Below are positions 21,293 to 31,412 of a stretch of DNA of 64,000 nucleotides, one piece after another. Position 1 is the first letter of the stretch. Every line of letters starts with the position of its first letter. Made by a program: the position numbers and the translations under genes. Source of the stretch: Erwinia sp. S63. GTDB taxonomy: Bacteria; Pseudomonadota; Gammaproteobacteria; Enterobacterales; Enterobacteriaceae. The DNA lies in assembly GCF_016625195.1 (NCBI RefSeq), contig NZ_JACVUP010000006.1, forward strand, positions 1 through 64,000. The letters run 5' to 3'. Below the pieces are notes generated by a model that saw nothing but the letters and a program-made list of their open reading frames with translations, made no database searches and was not told where the DNA came from.

Positions 21293-21903
21293 TTTATCGC
21301 TCGCAGGGAAGTTAACTGGCGCATCATGCCAGGCAGTTCATTATTGGGATCAATCAATTTTATCTGCTTAGTTTTCAGGTCGTACTTTGCGGCGGCTGTG
21401 GGATCGTCCTTGCCGCCGCTGCCCATGACAAATTTTGCATCCGGGCGGCCATACAGCGTGGCGGTTGGAATCGGATCGCGGCCATAAGCCATTATTCTTT
21501 GCGTCGGCAGCGTATATTCTTTGGTAAGGAAATCTGGAATTTTTTTCGATTTGAGGCCGCCAATCGAAACCGGCGTGCCCATAAAACGCGATCCGGCATA
21601 GTCGAGCGCAAAACGCCTGACATTATCTGCCGAATTCTGTTGCACTAATTGCGTACCGGAAAGAATTTGAATGCGTTGCCATAACGTGGCGCTTTGCGGT
21701 GTAATTCTTTCGCCGTCCAATGAAACATCTTGCTTGCGATAGAGTTGGTACACCATTCGATGAACTTGCATTAGCGCTGTGCCAATGCCGTGCCAGCTGG
21801 GGGAATCGCGACTGTAGAGCCGTTCGACAATAATGAATATTCCCGCACCTTTGTAGGTGTCCATATTATCCGCCACAAATGACTCCCTGTTCGCCATAGG
21901 CAT
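21289..21903 (-). CDS. Soluble protein of unknown function, cassette gene 1
   Basis: 204 residues, hydrophilic, without signal peptide or membrane segment, and not recognised. Visible features are a basic middle (GLKSKKIPDFLTKEYTLPTQR), a Gly/Asp-rich stretch (FVMGSGGKDDPTAAAKYDL) and a C-terminus DPNNELPGMMRQL. There is no cysteine or HExxH motif. The start is uncertain: ATGs at codons 1 and 3, and neither has a good ribosome binding site. It leads a coupled cassette with two membrane proteins. A secreted effector with membrane immunity partners is one reading; an unknown cytoplasmic enzyme is another. Confidence 0.65.
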   Translation of the reverse strand: MPMANRESFVADNMDTYKGAGIFIIVERLYSRDSPSWHGIGTALMQVHRMVYQLYRKQDVSLDGERITPQSATLWQRIQILSGTQLVQQNSADNVRRFALDYAGSRFMGTPVSIGGLKSKKIPDFLTKEYTLPTQRIMAYGRDPIPTATLYGRPDAKFVMGSGGKDDPTAAAKYDLKTKQIKLIDPNNELPGMMRQLTSLRAIK

Positions 21904-22040
21904 TTCAAGAATTAGAACTATTTAACCCTCTAAGCGTTAGCCGGTTCTATGCGGATAAATCCTAAAGCCTGGCAATTTAAATGAATTATTTATGACGACG
22001 GATGGCCCTGTTTAAGGGCCATCGATCTTCAGCAGGAGAC

Positions 22041-22634
22041 TTAAAGCTTGAGATAGGTTCGAATCCCATCCAGGAACATCTGCGTTGCCAGCATAATCAA
22101 AATCAAGCCCATCAACCGCTCCAGCGCGTTAACGCCTTTGTCACCCAATAGACGTAAAAACAGCCCTGACATCAGCAAAATGATCACGGTAACGCCCCAG
22201 GCAATCAGCAATGCGCCAACCAAATGTGACATCTGATTGGGATATTGATGTGACAGCAGCATCAGCGTGGCTAACAGCGAAGGGCCTGCAACCAGCGGAA
22301 TCGCCAGCGGCACCAGAAAAGGTTCTTCACCTGCAGGTAATCCGCTGGTGCTGGTTTCGCCAGAGGGAAAAATCATGCGGATGGCGATCAGGAACAGAAT
22401 GATTCCGCCGGAGATCGAGACGGTTTCAGTGCGCAAATTCAGGAACGCCAGAATACGTTCGCCGGTAAACAGGAACAGCAGCATGATGATCAGTGCGATC
22501 AACATTTCACGTATCAGCACCGCACGCCGGCGCTTGGGTTCGAGATGCTTGAGCACCGACATAAAAATCGGCAGGTTGCCTAGCGGGTCCATAATCAACA
22601 GCAGCAATATGGTCGCAGATATCATTTCAGTCAT
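22041..22634 (-). CDS. yhgN: YhgN, MarC-family inner-membrane protein
   Basis: I use the ATG at 22634, giving 197 residues, the E. coli YhgN length, with MTEMISATILLLLIMDPLGN aligning to its N-terminus. A longer frame to 22670 adds 12 hydrophilic residues. Six hydrophobic segments, MDPLGNLPIF near the start and PLAIPLVAGPSLLATLMLL in the middle are typical of MarC/UPF0056 proteins. Function is unknown; the old multidrug-resistance assignment of MarC is not supported. It diverges from asd, its neighbour in E. coli too. Confidence 0.95.
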   Translation of the reverse strand: MTEMISATILLLLIMDPLGNLPIFMSVLKHLEPKRRRAVLIREMLIALIIMLLFLFTGERILAFLNLRTETVSISGGIILFLIAIRMIFPSGETSTSGLPAGEEPFLVPLAIPLVAGPSLLATLMLLSHQYPNQMSHLVGALLIAWGVTVIILLMSGLFLRLLGDKGVNALERLMGLILIMLATQMFLDGIRTYLKL

Positions 22635-22670
22635 AGGTAAAAGCCATCCCTTGTTCCCGTCATTCTTCAA

Positions 22671-22955
22671 CTAAGGTGCGTTGGCGGCGATGGGCTTGCG
22701 GAGCGCTGACTTGCGTAGCCGATCGAGATACTCCGAATTTCCGCCTGCCCGTACCTCGATTCATTGAGGGGAGTATTAGTTGTACTGCTGAAAAAGTTGG
22801 CGCAATCGAATTAATTCACTTGCCAGAAAGCCTGCATTTTGTAGAGTTGGAGGTCGCAGGTAAACCTGATTATTACGCAGATCAACTGGATATTCCGCTT
22901 GGTCTTTTCCTCGCACCACGAAGGGCACAGTGAAAACGCCCCGGACGGACAGAAA
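22671..22955. other. yhgN-asd intergenic region
   Basis: About 285 bases. It presumably holds the asd promoter, which I could not place. An 85-codon open frame (22676-22933) ends 22 nt before asd; its second half reads like ordinary protein but it has no ribosome binding site. It may be a gene remnant or chance. Confidence 0.4.
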
Positions 22956-24065
22956 ATGAAGAATGTAGGCTTTATTGGTTGGCGTGGCATGGTCGGCTCA
23001 GTGCTGATGTCACGCATGAGTGAAGAACGTGATTTTGATGTGATCAATCCGGTCTTCTTCTCCACGTCTCAGCTTGGTCAGGCAGCACCGACATTCGGCG
23101 GCAAGTCGACCGGTGCGCTGCAGGATGCTTTTGATATCGAGGCGCTGAAGGCGCTGGATATTATTATCACCTGCCAGGGCGGTGACTACACCAGTGAAGT
23201 TTACCCTAAGCTGCGTGAAAGCGGCTGGCAGGGTTACTGGATTGATGCGGCGTCGACGCTGCGCATGAAAGATGACGCCATCATCATTCTCGATCCGGTT
23301 AACCACAATGTGATTCGTCAGGGCCTCGACAACGGTATCAAAACCTTCGTCGGCGGTAACTGCACCGTCAGCCTGATGCTGATGTCACTTGGCGGTCTGT
23401 TCGCTAACGATCTGGTGGAGTGGGCCTCTGTCGCTACCTATCAGGCGGCCTCCGGCGGCGGCGCACGTCACATGCGTGAGCTGTTGACCCAAATGGGCAT
23501 GCTGCACGACCACGTGGCGAAATCCTTGCAGGATCCGGCTTCGGCGATTCTGGATATCGAACGTAGCGTCACTGATTTCACCCGCTCTGGTACCTTGCCG
23601 ACCGACAACTTCGGCGTACCGCTGGCGGGCAGCCTGATTCCATGGATCGACAAGCAGCTGGATAACGGCCAGAGCCGCGAAGAGTGGAAAGGCCAGGCAG
23701 AAACCAACAAGATTCTGCGCACCAGCAGCGTGATCCCAGTGGATGGCCTGTGTGTGCGCGTCGGTGCACTGCGCTGCCACAGCCAGGCATTCACCCTGAA
23801 GCTGAAAAAAGATATCCCGCTGAACGAAATCGAACAGCTGCTGGCTTCTCATAACGAGTGGGTGAAAGTGGTGCCAAATGACCGCGAAATCACCATGCGT
23901 GAACTGACGCCAGCGGCCGTCACCGGCACGTTGACCACGCCGGTTGGTCGTCTGCGCAAACTGAACATGGGGCCGGAATATCTCTCCGCCTTCACCGTGG
24001 GCGATCAGTTGCTGTGGGGCGCGGCTGAACCGCTGCGCCGCATGTTGCGTTTGCTGATCGACTAA
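22956..24065 (+). CDS. asd: Aspartate-semialdehyde dehydrogenase
   Basis: Reduces aspartyl phosphate to aspartate semialdehyde, the branch point to lysine/diaminopimelate, threonine and methionine. The start is the ATG at 22956 with a GGACGGA site just upstream; a longer frame from 22899 adds residues unlike the family. Length is 369 (E. coli 367). The nucleotide-binding start [17 protein letters not shown], active-site Cys136 in GGNCTVSL and the family signature [17 protein letters not shown] are present. It precedes the glycogen genes as in E. coli. Confidence 0.98.
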   Translation: MKNVGFIGWRGMVGSVLMSRMSEERDFDVINPVFFSTSQLGQAAPTFGGKSTGALQDAFDIEALKALDIIITCQGGDYTSEVYPKLRESGWQGYWIDAASTLRMKDDAIIILDPVNHNVIRQGLDNGIKTFVGGNCTVSLMLMSLGGLFANDLVEWASVATYQAASGGGARHMRELLTQMGMLHDHVAKSLQDPASAILDIERSVTDFTRSGTLPTDNFGVPLAGSLIPWIDKQLDNGQSREEWKGQAETNKILRTSSVIPVDGLCVRVGALRCHSQAFTLKLKKDIPLNEIEQLLASHNEWVKVVPNDREITMRELTPAAVTGTLTTPVGRLRKLNMGPEYLSAFTVGDQLLWGAAEPLRRMLRLLID

Positions 24066-24084
24066 GCGCAGCGACAAACCAGAC

Positions 24085-24109
24085 AGGCCGGGATTTCCCG
24101 GCCTTTTTT
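24085..24109 (+). terminator. asd intrinsic terminator
   Basis: AGGCCGGG-ATTT-CCCGGCCT runs into six T residues, 20 nt after the asd stop. Confidence 0.93.
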
Positions 24110-24424
24110 ATGCCAACCAGGTTGCAAAACTTAACCCAAATTGCGCCTGACAAGTGATCCGCTTCCCCTTTTTGCTTGCCCGACAAGATTTTTTTGCTTT
24201 CCCCCCTGGCTTCTGCCAGCCCCAAGCTATGATTTAACAGTGATGTGCCGGTTGTTAACTGTTTTTGCTTTCCGAACTGAATGGTTGTTGTACACGGCAA
24301 AGATCTTCTCCCATGGACGGTGTCCTCTCTTGCTGGTGTACGTATGGCTCAATGAAAAGCAGCGCACCAGAGGCGGCATTGTTGTCCACTCCGGTCGCCT
24401 GCGCAAAATCATAGGAAGAAAGTC
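24110..24424 (+). other. glgB leader region
   Basis: About 315 bases between the asd terminator and glgB. No credible gene. The glycogen operon promoter should be here because a terminator separates it from asd, but I could not assign -35 and -10 boxes with confidence. Confidence 0.45.
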
Positions 24425-26611
24425 ATGTCAGAGCTTCCCGATCGCCAGGCGATCAATGCCCTTTTTGCCGGGAATTATGCCGATCCCTTCTCTTTTTTGG
24501 GGATGCACCAAACTGTCGAAGGCCTCGAAGTCCGTGCGCTGCTGCCCGATGCCTCCGAAGTCTGGGTGATTGAAACCAACACCGGACGCAAATGCGCGCA
24601 GCTTAAATGCCTCGATTCACGCGGCTTCTTCTGCGGTGTGATCCCACGCCGTAAAAACCTGTTTCGTTATCAGCTGGCGGTCACCTGGCACGGCCAGCAA
24701 AACCTGATCGACGATGCCTATCGCTTCGGCCCGTTACTGGCCGAAATGGATGCCTGGCTGCTCGGCGAAGGCACGCATCTGCGCCCGTATGAAACGCTAG
24801 GTGCACATAACGCGACCATCGATGGCGTCAGCGGCACCCGTTTCTCGGTGTGGGCACCGAACGCACGTCGCGTCTCCGTAGTGGGCGAATTCAACTTCTG
24901 GGATGGTCGTCGTCACCCGATGCGCTTCCGCCGTGAGCTGGGTATCTGGGAGCTGTTTGTGCCGGGCGCGGTGAATGGCCAGCTGTACAAATATGAAATT
25001 ATTGATGCGTCAGGGCAGATGCGCATCAAAGCCGACCCGTTTGCCTTTGAGGCACAGATGCGCCCGCAAACCGCCTCGATGATCTGCGGCCTGCCGCCGA
25101 AAGTGGAGATGCAGCCACAGCGTAAAGCCGCCAATGCGTTTGATCAGCCGATCTCGATTTACGAAGTACATCTGGGGTCGTGGCGCCGCCACACCGACAA
25201 CAACTTTTGGCTGAGCTACAAAGAGCTGGCCGAACAGCTGGTGCCTTACGTCAAAGAGATGGGTTTCACCCACATTGAACTGCTGCCGATCAATGAACAT
25301 CCGTTTGATGGCAGCTGGGGCTATCAGCCTCTCGGCATGTATGCGCCCACGCGCCGCTTTGGTACCCGCGATGAGTTCCGCCATTTTATCGCCGCAGCGC
25401 ATGATGCCGGCCTCAACGTGTTACTCGATTGGGTGCCGGGCCACTTTCCCAGTGACGATTTCGGATTGGCGAAATTTGATGGCACCGAACTGTATGAGCA
25501 CAGCGATCCGCGTGAAGGCTACCATCAGGACTGGAACACACTGATCTACAACTTTGGTCGCCGCGAAGTCAGTAACTATCTCTCCGGCAACGCGCTGTAT
25601 TGGATGGAGCGCTTTGGCATTGATGGCCTGCGTGTGGATGCCGTGGCATCGATGATCTACCGCGATTACAGCCGCAAAGAGGGCGAATGGGTGCCTAACC
25701 ACTTTGGCGGTCGCGAGAATCTTGAAGCCATCTCATTCCTGCGTCACACCAACCGCACGTTGGGCCGCGCTGCGCCGGGCACCATCAGCGTGGCAGAAGA
25801 GTCCACCGATTATCCTGGTGTGACACGCCCTTCTGAAGATGGCGGACTCGGTTTCTGGTTTAAGTGGAACCTCGGCTGGATGCACGACACGCTGGACTAT
25901 ATGAAACTCGACCCGGTGCATCGTCGTTATCATCACAACCTGATGACGTTTGGCATGCTTTACAACTACACCGAAAACTTCGTGCTGCCGCTGTCGCATG
26001 ACGAAGTGGTGCACGGTAAACGCTCGATTCTTGATCGCATGCCCGGCGATGCGTGGCAAAAGTTTGCCAACCTGCGCGCCTATTACGGCTGGATGTGGGG
26101 TTTCCCAGGCAAGAAGCTGCAGTTTATGGGCAACGAGTTTGCGCAAGGGCGCGAGTGGAACCACGATTCGAGCCTCGACTGGCATCTGCTGGAGGGCGAA
26201 GACAACTGGCACAACGGCGTACAGCGTCTGGTGCGCGATCTCAACCACAGCTACAAACACTTCACGCCATTACATCAACTTGATTTCGATGCGCAGGGCT
26301 TTGAATGGCTGGTGGTCGACGATCATGAAAACTCGGTGTTTGTGTTTGTGCGCCGCGATCGTGACGGTAATGAAATCATCGTTGCCAGTAACTTCACGCC
26401 GGTGGCGCGCCACGACTACCGCTTTGGCGTCAATCAACAAGGCGGCTGGCGTGAGGTGCTGAACACCGATCAGCAGGATTATCACGGCAGTGATACCCGC
26501 AATCACGGCATCGTGCATACCGATAACATTGAGAGCCACGGTCGGGCGCAATCCCTGAGCCTGACCTTGCCGCCGCTGGCCACAATTTGGCTGGTGCGGG
26601 AGGGCGACTGA
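24425..26611 (+). CDS. glgB: 1,4-alpha-glucan branching enzyme
   Basis: Makes the alpha-1,6 branches of glycogen. It has 728 residues, the E. coli length. Order of domains: N-terminal carbohydrate-binding modules, then the GH13 barrel with region I DWVPGHFP, region [12 protein letters not shown] (nucleophile Asp), region [10 protein letters not shown] (acid/base Glu) and region [14 protein letters not shown], then a C-terminal beta domain. AGGA 8 nt before the ATG is the ribosome binding site. First gene of glgBXCAP; its stop codon overlaps the glgX start. Confidence 0.98.
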   Translation: MSELPDRQAINALFAGNYADPFSFLGMHQTVEGLEVRALLPDASEVWVIETNTGRKCAQLKCLDSRGFFCGVIPRRKNLFRYQLAVTWHGQQNLIDDAYRFGPLLAEMDAWLLGEGTHLRPYETLGAHNATIDGVSGTRFSVWAPNARRVSVVGEFNFWDGRRHPMRFRRELGIWELFVPGAVNGQLYKYEIIDASGQMRIKADPFAFEAQMRPQTASMICGLPPKVEMQPQRKAANAFDQPISIYEVHLGSWRRHTDNNFWLSYKELAEQLVPYVKEMGFTHIELLPINEHPFDGSWGYQPLGMYAPTRRFGTRDEFRHFIAAAHDAGLNVLLDWVPGHFPSDDFGLAKFDGTELYEHSDPREGYHQDWNTLIYNFGRREVSNYLSGNALYWMERFGIDGLRVDAVASMIYRDYSRKEGEWVPNHFGGRENLEAISFLRHTNRTLGRAAPGTISVAEESTDYPGVTRPSEDGGLGFWFKWNLGWMHDTLDYMKLDPVHRRYHHNLMTFGMLYNYTENFVLPLSHDEVVHGKRSILDRMPGDAWQKFANLRAYYGWMWGFPGKKLQFMGNEFAQGREWNHDSSLDWHLLEGEDNWHNGVQRLVRDLNHSYKHFTPLHQLDFDAQGFEWLVVDDHENSVFVFVRRDRDGNEIIVASNFTPVARHDYRFGVNQQGGWREVLNTDQQDYHGSDTRNHGIVHTDNIESHGRAQSLSLTLPPLATIWLVREGD

Positions 26612-28590
26612 TGCTGGAGCCCGGGCAGCCAACGCCGTTGGGCGCCCATTACGATGGGCGCGGCGTTAACTTCACGCTGTTTTCCCGCCATGCCGAGCAG
26701 GTGGAGCTGTGCCTGTTTGACGCGCACGGCGTTGAGCGTCGCTTTACGCTACCCGCGCGCAGTGGCGATATCTGGCACGGCTATTTTCCAGCGTTAAAAC
26801 CCGGCCAGCGTTACGGCTATCGCGTGCACGGCCCATGGGCACCGCAACAAGGACATCGTTTCAACCCTGCCAAATTACTGGTCGATCCCTGCGCCAAAGC
26901 GGTGGTGGGGGATGTTCCCGACGATCCGCGTTTTAGCGGAGGTGAACACCAGCCGGATGAGCAGGACAACGCCGCCATTGCGCCCAAATCACTGGTGATC
27001 GCCGAGGATTTTGACTGGGAAACGGATCAGCCGCTGCGCACCTCGTGGGGTAATACGGTGATTTATGAGGCGCACGTGCGTGGCTTAACCCGGCAACATC
27101 CGGAAATTCCGGAAAGGCTGCGCGGGACTTATGCGGCACTGGGTCATCCTGCTATGGTGAAGTACTTACGCCATCTCGGTATCACCGCGCTGGAACTGCT
27201 GCCGATTGCACATTTTGCGACAGAGCCACGGCTGCAGCGTCTCGGGCTGAGCAATTACTGGGGCTATAACCCCTTTGCGCTGTGGGCGGTGGATCCGCGC
27301 TATGCCACCGGCGAGCACGGCTTAACCCCGTTGCAGGAGTTCCAACAGGCGGTCAAAGCGCTGCATGCGGCGGGTATCGAAGTGATCCTCGATGTGGTGT
27401 TCAACCACACCGCGGAACTGGAAGAGATTGGCCCCAACATTTCACTGCGTGGCGTGGATAACGCCAGCTATTACTGGCTCGACGCGCAGGGTGAATATCA
27501 AAACTGGACCGGCTGCGGTAACACGCTCAATCTCAGCGATCCACAGGTGATGGATTGGGCCTTAGAAGCGCTGCGCTATTGGGTGCGGGACTGCCATATC
27601 GATGGCTTCCGTTTTGACCTCGCCAGCGTGCTGGGTCGCATGCCTGATTATCGCCAGGATGCGCCGCTGTTTGCCGCCATTAAAGCCTGTCCAGTGCTGT
27701 CACAGGTCAAACTGATTGCTGAGCCCTGGGATATCGGTCCCGGCGGCTATCAGGTAGGCAATTTTCCCGTGGGGTTCGCCGAATGGAATGACCATTTCCG
27801 CGATGCCGCGCGCCGTTACTGGCTGCACGGCCAGCTCAACAACGGTGAATTTGCCCGGCGCTTTGCCGCGTCCAGCGATGTGTTCCAGCGCGAGGAGCGT
27901 TTGCCGCACGCCAGCATCAATCTGATCACCGCGCATGACGGCTTTACGCTGCGTGACGTGGTGAGTTTCAACCACAAACATAATCAGGCCAACGGCGAGG
28001 ACAATCGAGACGGCAGCAGCAGTAACTTCAGCCATAACCATGGCAAAGAGGGGCTGCAGGTCAATTTCGATATCGTCGAACGGCGGCGGCGCAGCGTACA
28101 CGCCTTACTCACGACGCTGCTGCTGGCGCAGGGCACACCGATGTTACTGGCCGGAGACGAACGCGGTCACAGCCAGCACGGCAACAATAACGCGTACTGT
28201 CAGGACAACCCGCTCACCTGGTTGAACTGGCATCAGGATGATTTTGGACTGGTCGACTTCACTGCCGCGTTAATCCGGCTGCGTCAGCGCATTCCTGCAC
28301 TGACAGCGGATCGCTGGTGGCAGGAGGGCGATGGCAACGTGCAGTGGTTCAATGCCAGCGGCAAACCACTGGGAAATGAGGAGTGGGAACAGGGGGCGCA
28401 CAGAATGCAGATCCTGCTCTCCGGCCGCTGGTTAATAACAATCAACGCCACGGAATTGGTGAGTGACCTTGCCTTACCAGACGGAGAGTGGCGTGCCATT
28501 CCTCCTTTCGCCGGGGAAGATAACCCCATCCTTACAACTGTCTGGCACGGGCCCGCACACGGCGTGTGTGCGTTCCTAAAGCAATCATAA
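26611..28590 (+). CDS. glgX: Glycogen debranching enzyme
   Basis: Removes alpha-1,6 branches from phosphorylase-limited glycogen. The start is the ATG at 26611, sharing its A with the glgB TGA and preceded by GGGAGGG. That gives 659 residues (E. coli 657). The GH13 regions are visible: [38 protein letters not shown] and [13 protein letters not shown]. The isoamylase-like N-terminal module starts at [15 protein letters not shown]. Translational coupling to glgB keeps branching and debranching enzymes in step. Confidence 0.97.
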   Translation: MLEPGQPTPLGAHYDGRGVNFTLFSRHAEQVELCLFDAHGVERRFTLPARSGDIWHGYFPALKPGQRYGYRVHGPWAPQQGHRFNPAKLLVDPCAKAVVGDVPDDPRFSGGEHQPDEQDNAAIAPKSLVIAEDFDWETDQPLRTSWGNTVIYEAHVRGLTRQHPEIPERLRGTYAALGHPAMVKYLRHLGITALELLPIAHFATEPRLQRLGLSNYWGYNPFALWAVDPRYATGEHGLTPLQEFQQAVKALHAAGIEVILDVVFNHTAELEEIGPNISLRGVDNASYYWLDAQGEYQNWTGCGNTLNLSDPQVMDWALEALRYWVRDCHIDGFRFDLASVLGRMPDYRQDAPLFAAIKACPVLSQVKLIAEPWDIGPGGYQVGNFPVGFAEWNDHFRDAARRYWLHGQLNNGEFARRFAASSDVFQREERLPHASINLITAHDGFTLRDVVSFNHKHNQANGEDNRDGSSSNFSHNHGKEGLQVNFDIVERRRRSVHALLTTLLLAQGTPMLLAGDERGHSQHGNNNAYCQDNPLTWLNWHQDDFGLVDFTAALIRLRQRIPALTADRWWQEGDGNVQWFNASGKPLGNEEWEQGAHRMQILLSGRWLITINATELVSDLALPDGEWRAIPPFAGEDNPILTTVWHGPAHGVCAFLKQS

Positions 28591-28600
28591 GGAGTCAGAC

Positions 28601-29884
28601 ATGGTGAAATTAGATAGAACAGATCATCTGATGCTGGCGCGCCAGCTCCCTACACAAACGGTGGCCTTGATCCTTGCTGGCGGGCGCGGAACGCGCCTGA
28701 AAGATCTCACCGCGAAACGCGCCAAACCCGCTGTGCACTTCGGCGGAAAGTTCCGCATCATCGACTTTGCATTGTCCAACTGCATTAACTCGGGTATCCG
28801 GCGTATCGGCGTGATTACGCAATATCAATCACATACGTTGACGCAGCATATCCAGCGTGGCTGGTCGTTGTTCAATGAAGAGATGAACGAATTTGTCGAT
28901 TTGCTGCCGGCGCAGCAGCGTGCCGCCACTGAACACTGGTATCGCGGTACGGCTGATGCGGTTTCACAGAACCTCGACATTATTCGCCGTTATAACGCGA
29001 TGTATATCGTGATCCTCGCTGGCGATCACATCTACAAAATGGATTACTCGCGCATGCTGCTCGATCACGTCGATCGTGGCGCGAAGTGCACCATCGCCTG
29101 TTTGCCGGTGCCGCTGGCGGAAGCCACCGCATTTGGTGTGATGGCCGTGGATGAAGCAAATAATGTCATTGATTTTGTGGAGAAACCGCCGAAACCACCG
29201 TCAATGCCGGGTGATGACACCAAAGCGTTAGCCAGTATGGGGATCTACGTGTTCAACGCGGATTACCTCTACCAGCTATTGGAAGAGGATTTGCAGATCC
29301 CTGAATCGAGCCACGATTTCGGCAAAGACTTACTGCCAAAAATTGTCGCCAGCGGTGAAGCCTATGCGCACTCCTTTACCTTGTCGTGCGTGCAGAACGA
29401 TGAAAACGCCGAGCCTTACTGGCGCGACGTCGGGACGCTGGAAGCCTACTGGCGCGCTAATCTTGATCTGGCCTCCGTCACACCTGAGCTGGATATGTAC
29501 GACCACGACTGGCCAATTCGCACCCATATGGAACCGTTGCCGCCCGCCAAATTTGTGCAGGATCGCTCGGGCAGCCACGGTATGACGATGAATTCGCTGG
29601 TCTCCGGCGGCTGCATCATCTCCGGCTCGGTGGTGGTGAATTCGGTGCTGTTCCCGCGCGTGCGTATCAACTCATTTTGCAATATCGACTCTTCGGTGCT
29701 GTTACCGGATGTGGTGATCAATCGTTCCTGTCGTCTGCGTCGTTGCGTGATCGATCGCGCCTGCGTGATTCCGGAAGGCATGGTGATTGGTGAAAACCCT
29801 GATGAAGACAGCCGCCGTTTTTACCGTTCAGAAGAAGGCATCGTTTTGGTGACGCGCGCCATGCTGGCCAAATTGGCTGGCTGA
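28601..29884 (+). CDS. glgC: Glucose-1-phosphate adenylyltransferase
   Basis: Makes ADP-glucose, the committed step of glycogen synthesis, and is the allosteric control point (fructose-1,6-bisphosphate activates, AMP inhibits). It has 427 residues against 431 in E. coli. Motifs: [15 protein letters not shown] at about residue 25, the active-site [12 protein letters not shown] and [12 protein letters not shown] blocks, and a C-terminal left-handed beta-helix with hexapeptide repeats. AAGGAG 8 nt before the ATG. It follows glgX by 10 nt. Confidence 0.98.
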   Translation: MVKLDRTDHLMLARQLPTQTVALILAGGRGTRLKDLTAKRAKPAVHFGGKFRIIDFALSNCINSGIRRIGVITQYQSHTLTQHIQRGWSLFNEEMNEFVDLLPAQQRAATEHWYRGTADAVSQNLDIIRRYNAMYIVILAGDHIYKMDYSRMLLDHVDRGAKCTIACLPVPLAEATAFGVMAVDEANNVIDFVEKPPKPPSMPGDDTKALASMGIYVFNADYLYQLLEEDLQIPESSHDFGKDLLPKIVASGEAYAHSFTLSCVQNDENAEPYWRDVGTLEAYWRANLDLASVTPELDMYDHDWPIRTHMEPLPPAKFVQDRSGSHGMTMNSLVSGGCIISGSVVVNSVLFPRVRINSFCNIDSSVLLPDVVINRSCRLRRCVIDRACVIPEGMVIGENPDEDSRRFYRSEEGIVLVTRAMLAKLAG

Positions 29885-29957
29885 CCACGAAAGCAACGAG
29901 CAAGCACACAGGCAATCGCCGCGGGGAACGCGCGCGATAACACAATAGGGGTCCAGG

Positions 29958-31391
29958 ATGCAGGTTTTACATGTCTGTTCAGAACTTTTCCCGCTGCTCA
30001 AAACCGGCGGGTTAGCTGATGTCGTCGGCGCATTGCCTCAGGCTCAGATTGCGGGTGGTACGGATGCGCGGGTATTGCTTCCCGCGTATCCGGATCTGCG
30101 TAAAGGGATTCCTGACACCGAGATCGTTGCGGAATTACATACTTTTGCTGGCCCGGTCCGTTTATTATTTGGACAATTCAACGGAGTTGGCATTTATTTA
30201 ATTGATGCGCCGGGATTGTATGAGCGTCCCGGCAGCCCTTATCACGACACATCGCAGTTTGCCTACGTGGACAACTATCTGCGTTTTGCGCTGCTGGGCT
30301 GGATGGGCGCAGAGCTGGCCAGCGGACTGGATACCTACTGGCAACCCGATGTGGTGCACGCGCACGACTGGCACGCAGGGCTAACCTGTGCCTATATCGC
30401 GGCCCGGGGTCACCCGGCAAAAACGGTGTTTACCGTGCACAATCTGGCTTATCAGGGGTTGTTCAATGCGCGCCATCTGGATGAGATTCAGATCCCGCGC
30501 AGTTTCTTCACCATGCATGGCTTGGAGTTCTACGGACAAATTTCGTACCTCAAGGCGGGATTATTTTATGCCGATCATATTACGGCAGTCAGCCCGACGT
30601 ATGCTCTGGAAATCACCCGGCCAGAATTCGGTTATGGCATGGAATCGCTATTGGAGCAGCGGCTCAAAGAGGGTCGGCTGAGTGGCATCCTGAATGGCGT
30701 TGATCCCGGCATTTGGGACCCGGCGCACGACCTGCTGCTGACGGCGCGTTATGACCGGGAAACGCTGGAGAGCAAGGCGGAGAACAAGCGCCAACTGCAG
30801 ATCGCCATGGGCCTGAAGGTGGATGACAAAGTGCCGGTATTTTGTGTCATCAGCCGTTTGACCAAACAGAAGGGGCTGGATCTGGTGCTCGAAGCGTTAC
30901 CGGGCTTACTGGCGCAAGGCGGCCAGCTGGTGTTGTTGGGCCAGGGCGATGCAGAGTTACAACAAGGTTTTCTCGCTGCGGCTGCTGAACATCCTGGCAG
31001 CGTCGGCGTACAGATCGGTTATCACGAAGCCTTCTCGCACCGTATTGTGGGTGGAGCAGATGTCATCATGGTGCCGAGCCGCTTTGAACCGTGCGGCTTA
31101 ACCCAGTTGTACGGTTTGAAATACGGTACGCTTCCGTTGGTGCGCCGCACCGGCGGGTTGGCGGATACCGTGCAGGACAGCTCGCTGGAGAACCTCGCTG
31201 ACGGGGTCGCAAGCGGTTTTAGTTTCGAAGACAGTAACGCCTGGTCGCTGCTGCGCGCGATTCGACGTGCTTTTGTCCTCTGGTCCCGTCCTTCTCTCTG
31301 GCGTTACGTTCAGCGGCAGGCGATGGGGATGGATTTTAGTTGGCAGGTGGCCGCACAAGCCTACCGCGATCTTTATCAACGTTTGCTGTAA
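29958..31391 (+). CDS. glgA: Glycogen synthase (ADP-glucose)
   Basis: Adds glucose from ADP-glucose to the non-reducing end of glycogen. The protein is 477 residues, as in E. coli, and belongs to glycosyltransferase family 5. The ADP-glucose binding motif is [10 protein letters not shown] near residue 15, and the C-terminal catalytic block is [17 protein letters not shown] 73-nt gap after glgC carries no clear terminator, so one transcript is likely. The ribosome binding site is AGGGG, about 10 nt upstream. Confidence 0.98.
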   Translation: MQVLHVCSELFPLLKTGGLADVVGALPQAQIAGGTDARVLLPAYPDLRKGIPDTEIVAELHTFAGPVRLLFGQFNGVGIYLIDAPGLYERPGSPYHDTSQFAYVDNYLRFALLGWMGAELASGLDTYWQPDVVHAHDWHAGLTCAYIAARGHPAKTVFTVHNLAYQGLFNARHLDEIQIPRSFFTMHGLEFYGQISYLKAGLFYADHITAVSPTYALEITRPEFGYGMESLLEQRLKEGRLSGILNGVDPGIWDPAHDLLLTARYDRETLESKAENKRQLQIAMGLKVDDKVPVFCVISRLTKQKGLDLVLEALPGLLAQGGQLVLLGQGDAELQQGFLAAAAEHPGSVGVQIGYHEAFSHRIVGGADVIMVPSRFEPCGLTQLYGLKYGTLPLVRRTGGLADTVQDSSLENLADGVASGFSFEDSNAWSLLRAIRRAFVLWSRPSLWRYVQRQAMGMDFSWQVAAQAYRDLYQRLL

Positions 31392-31412
31392 TCAGAGATT
31401 GGGATACTGGAT

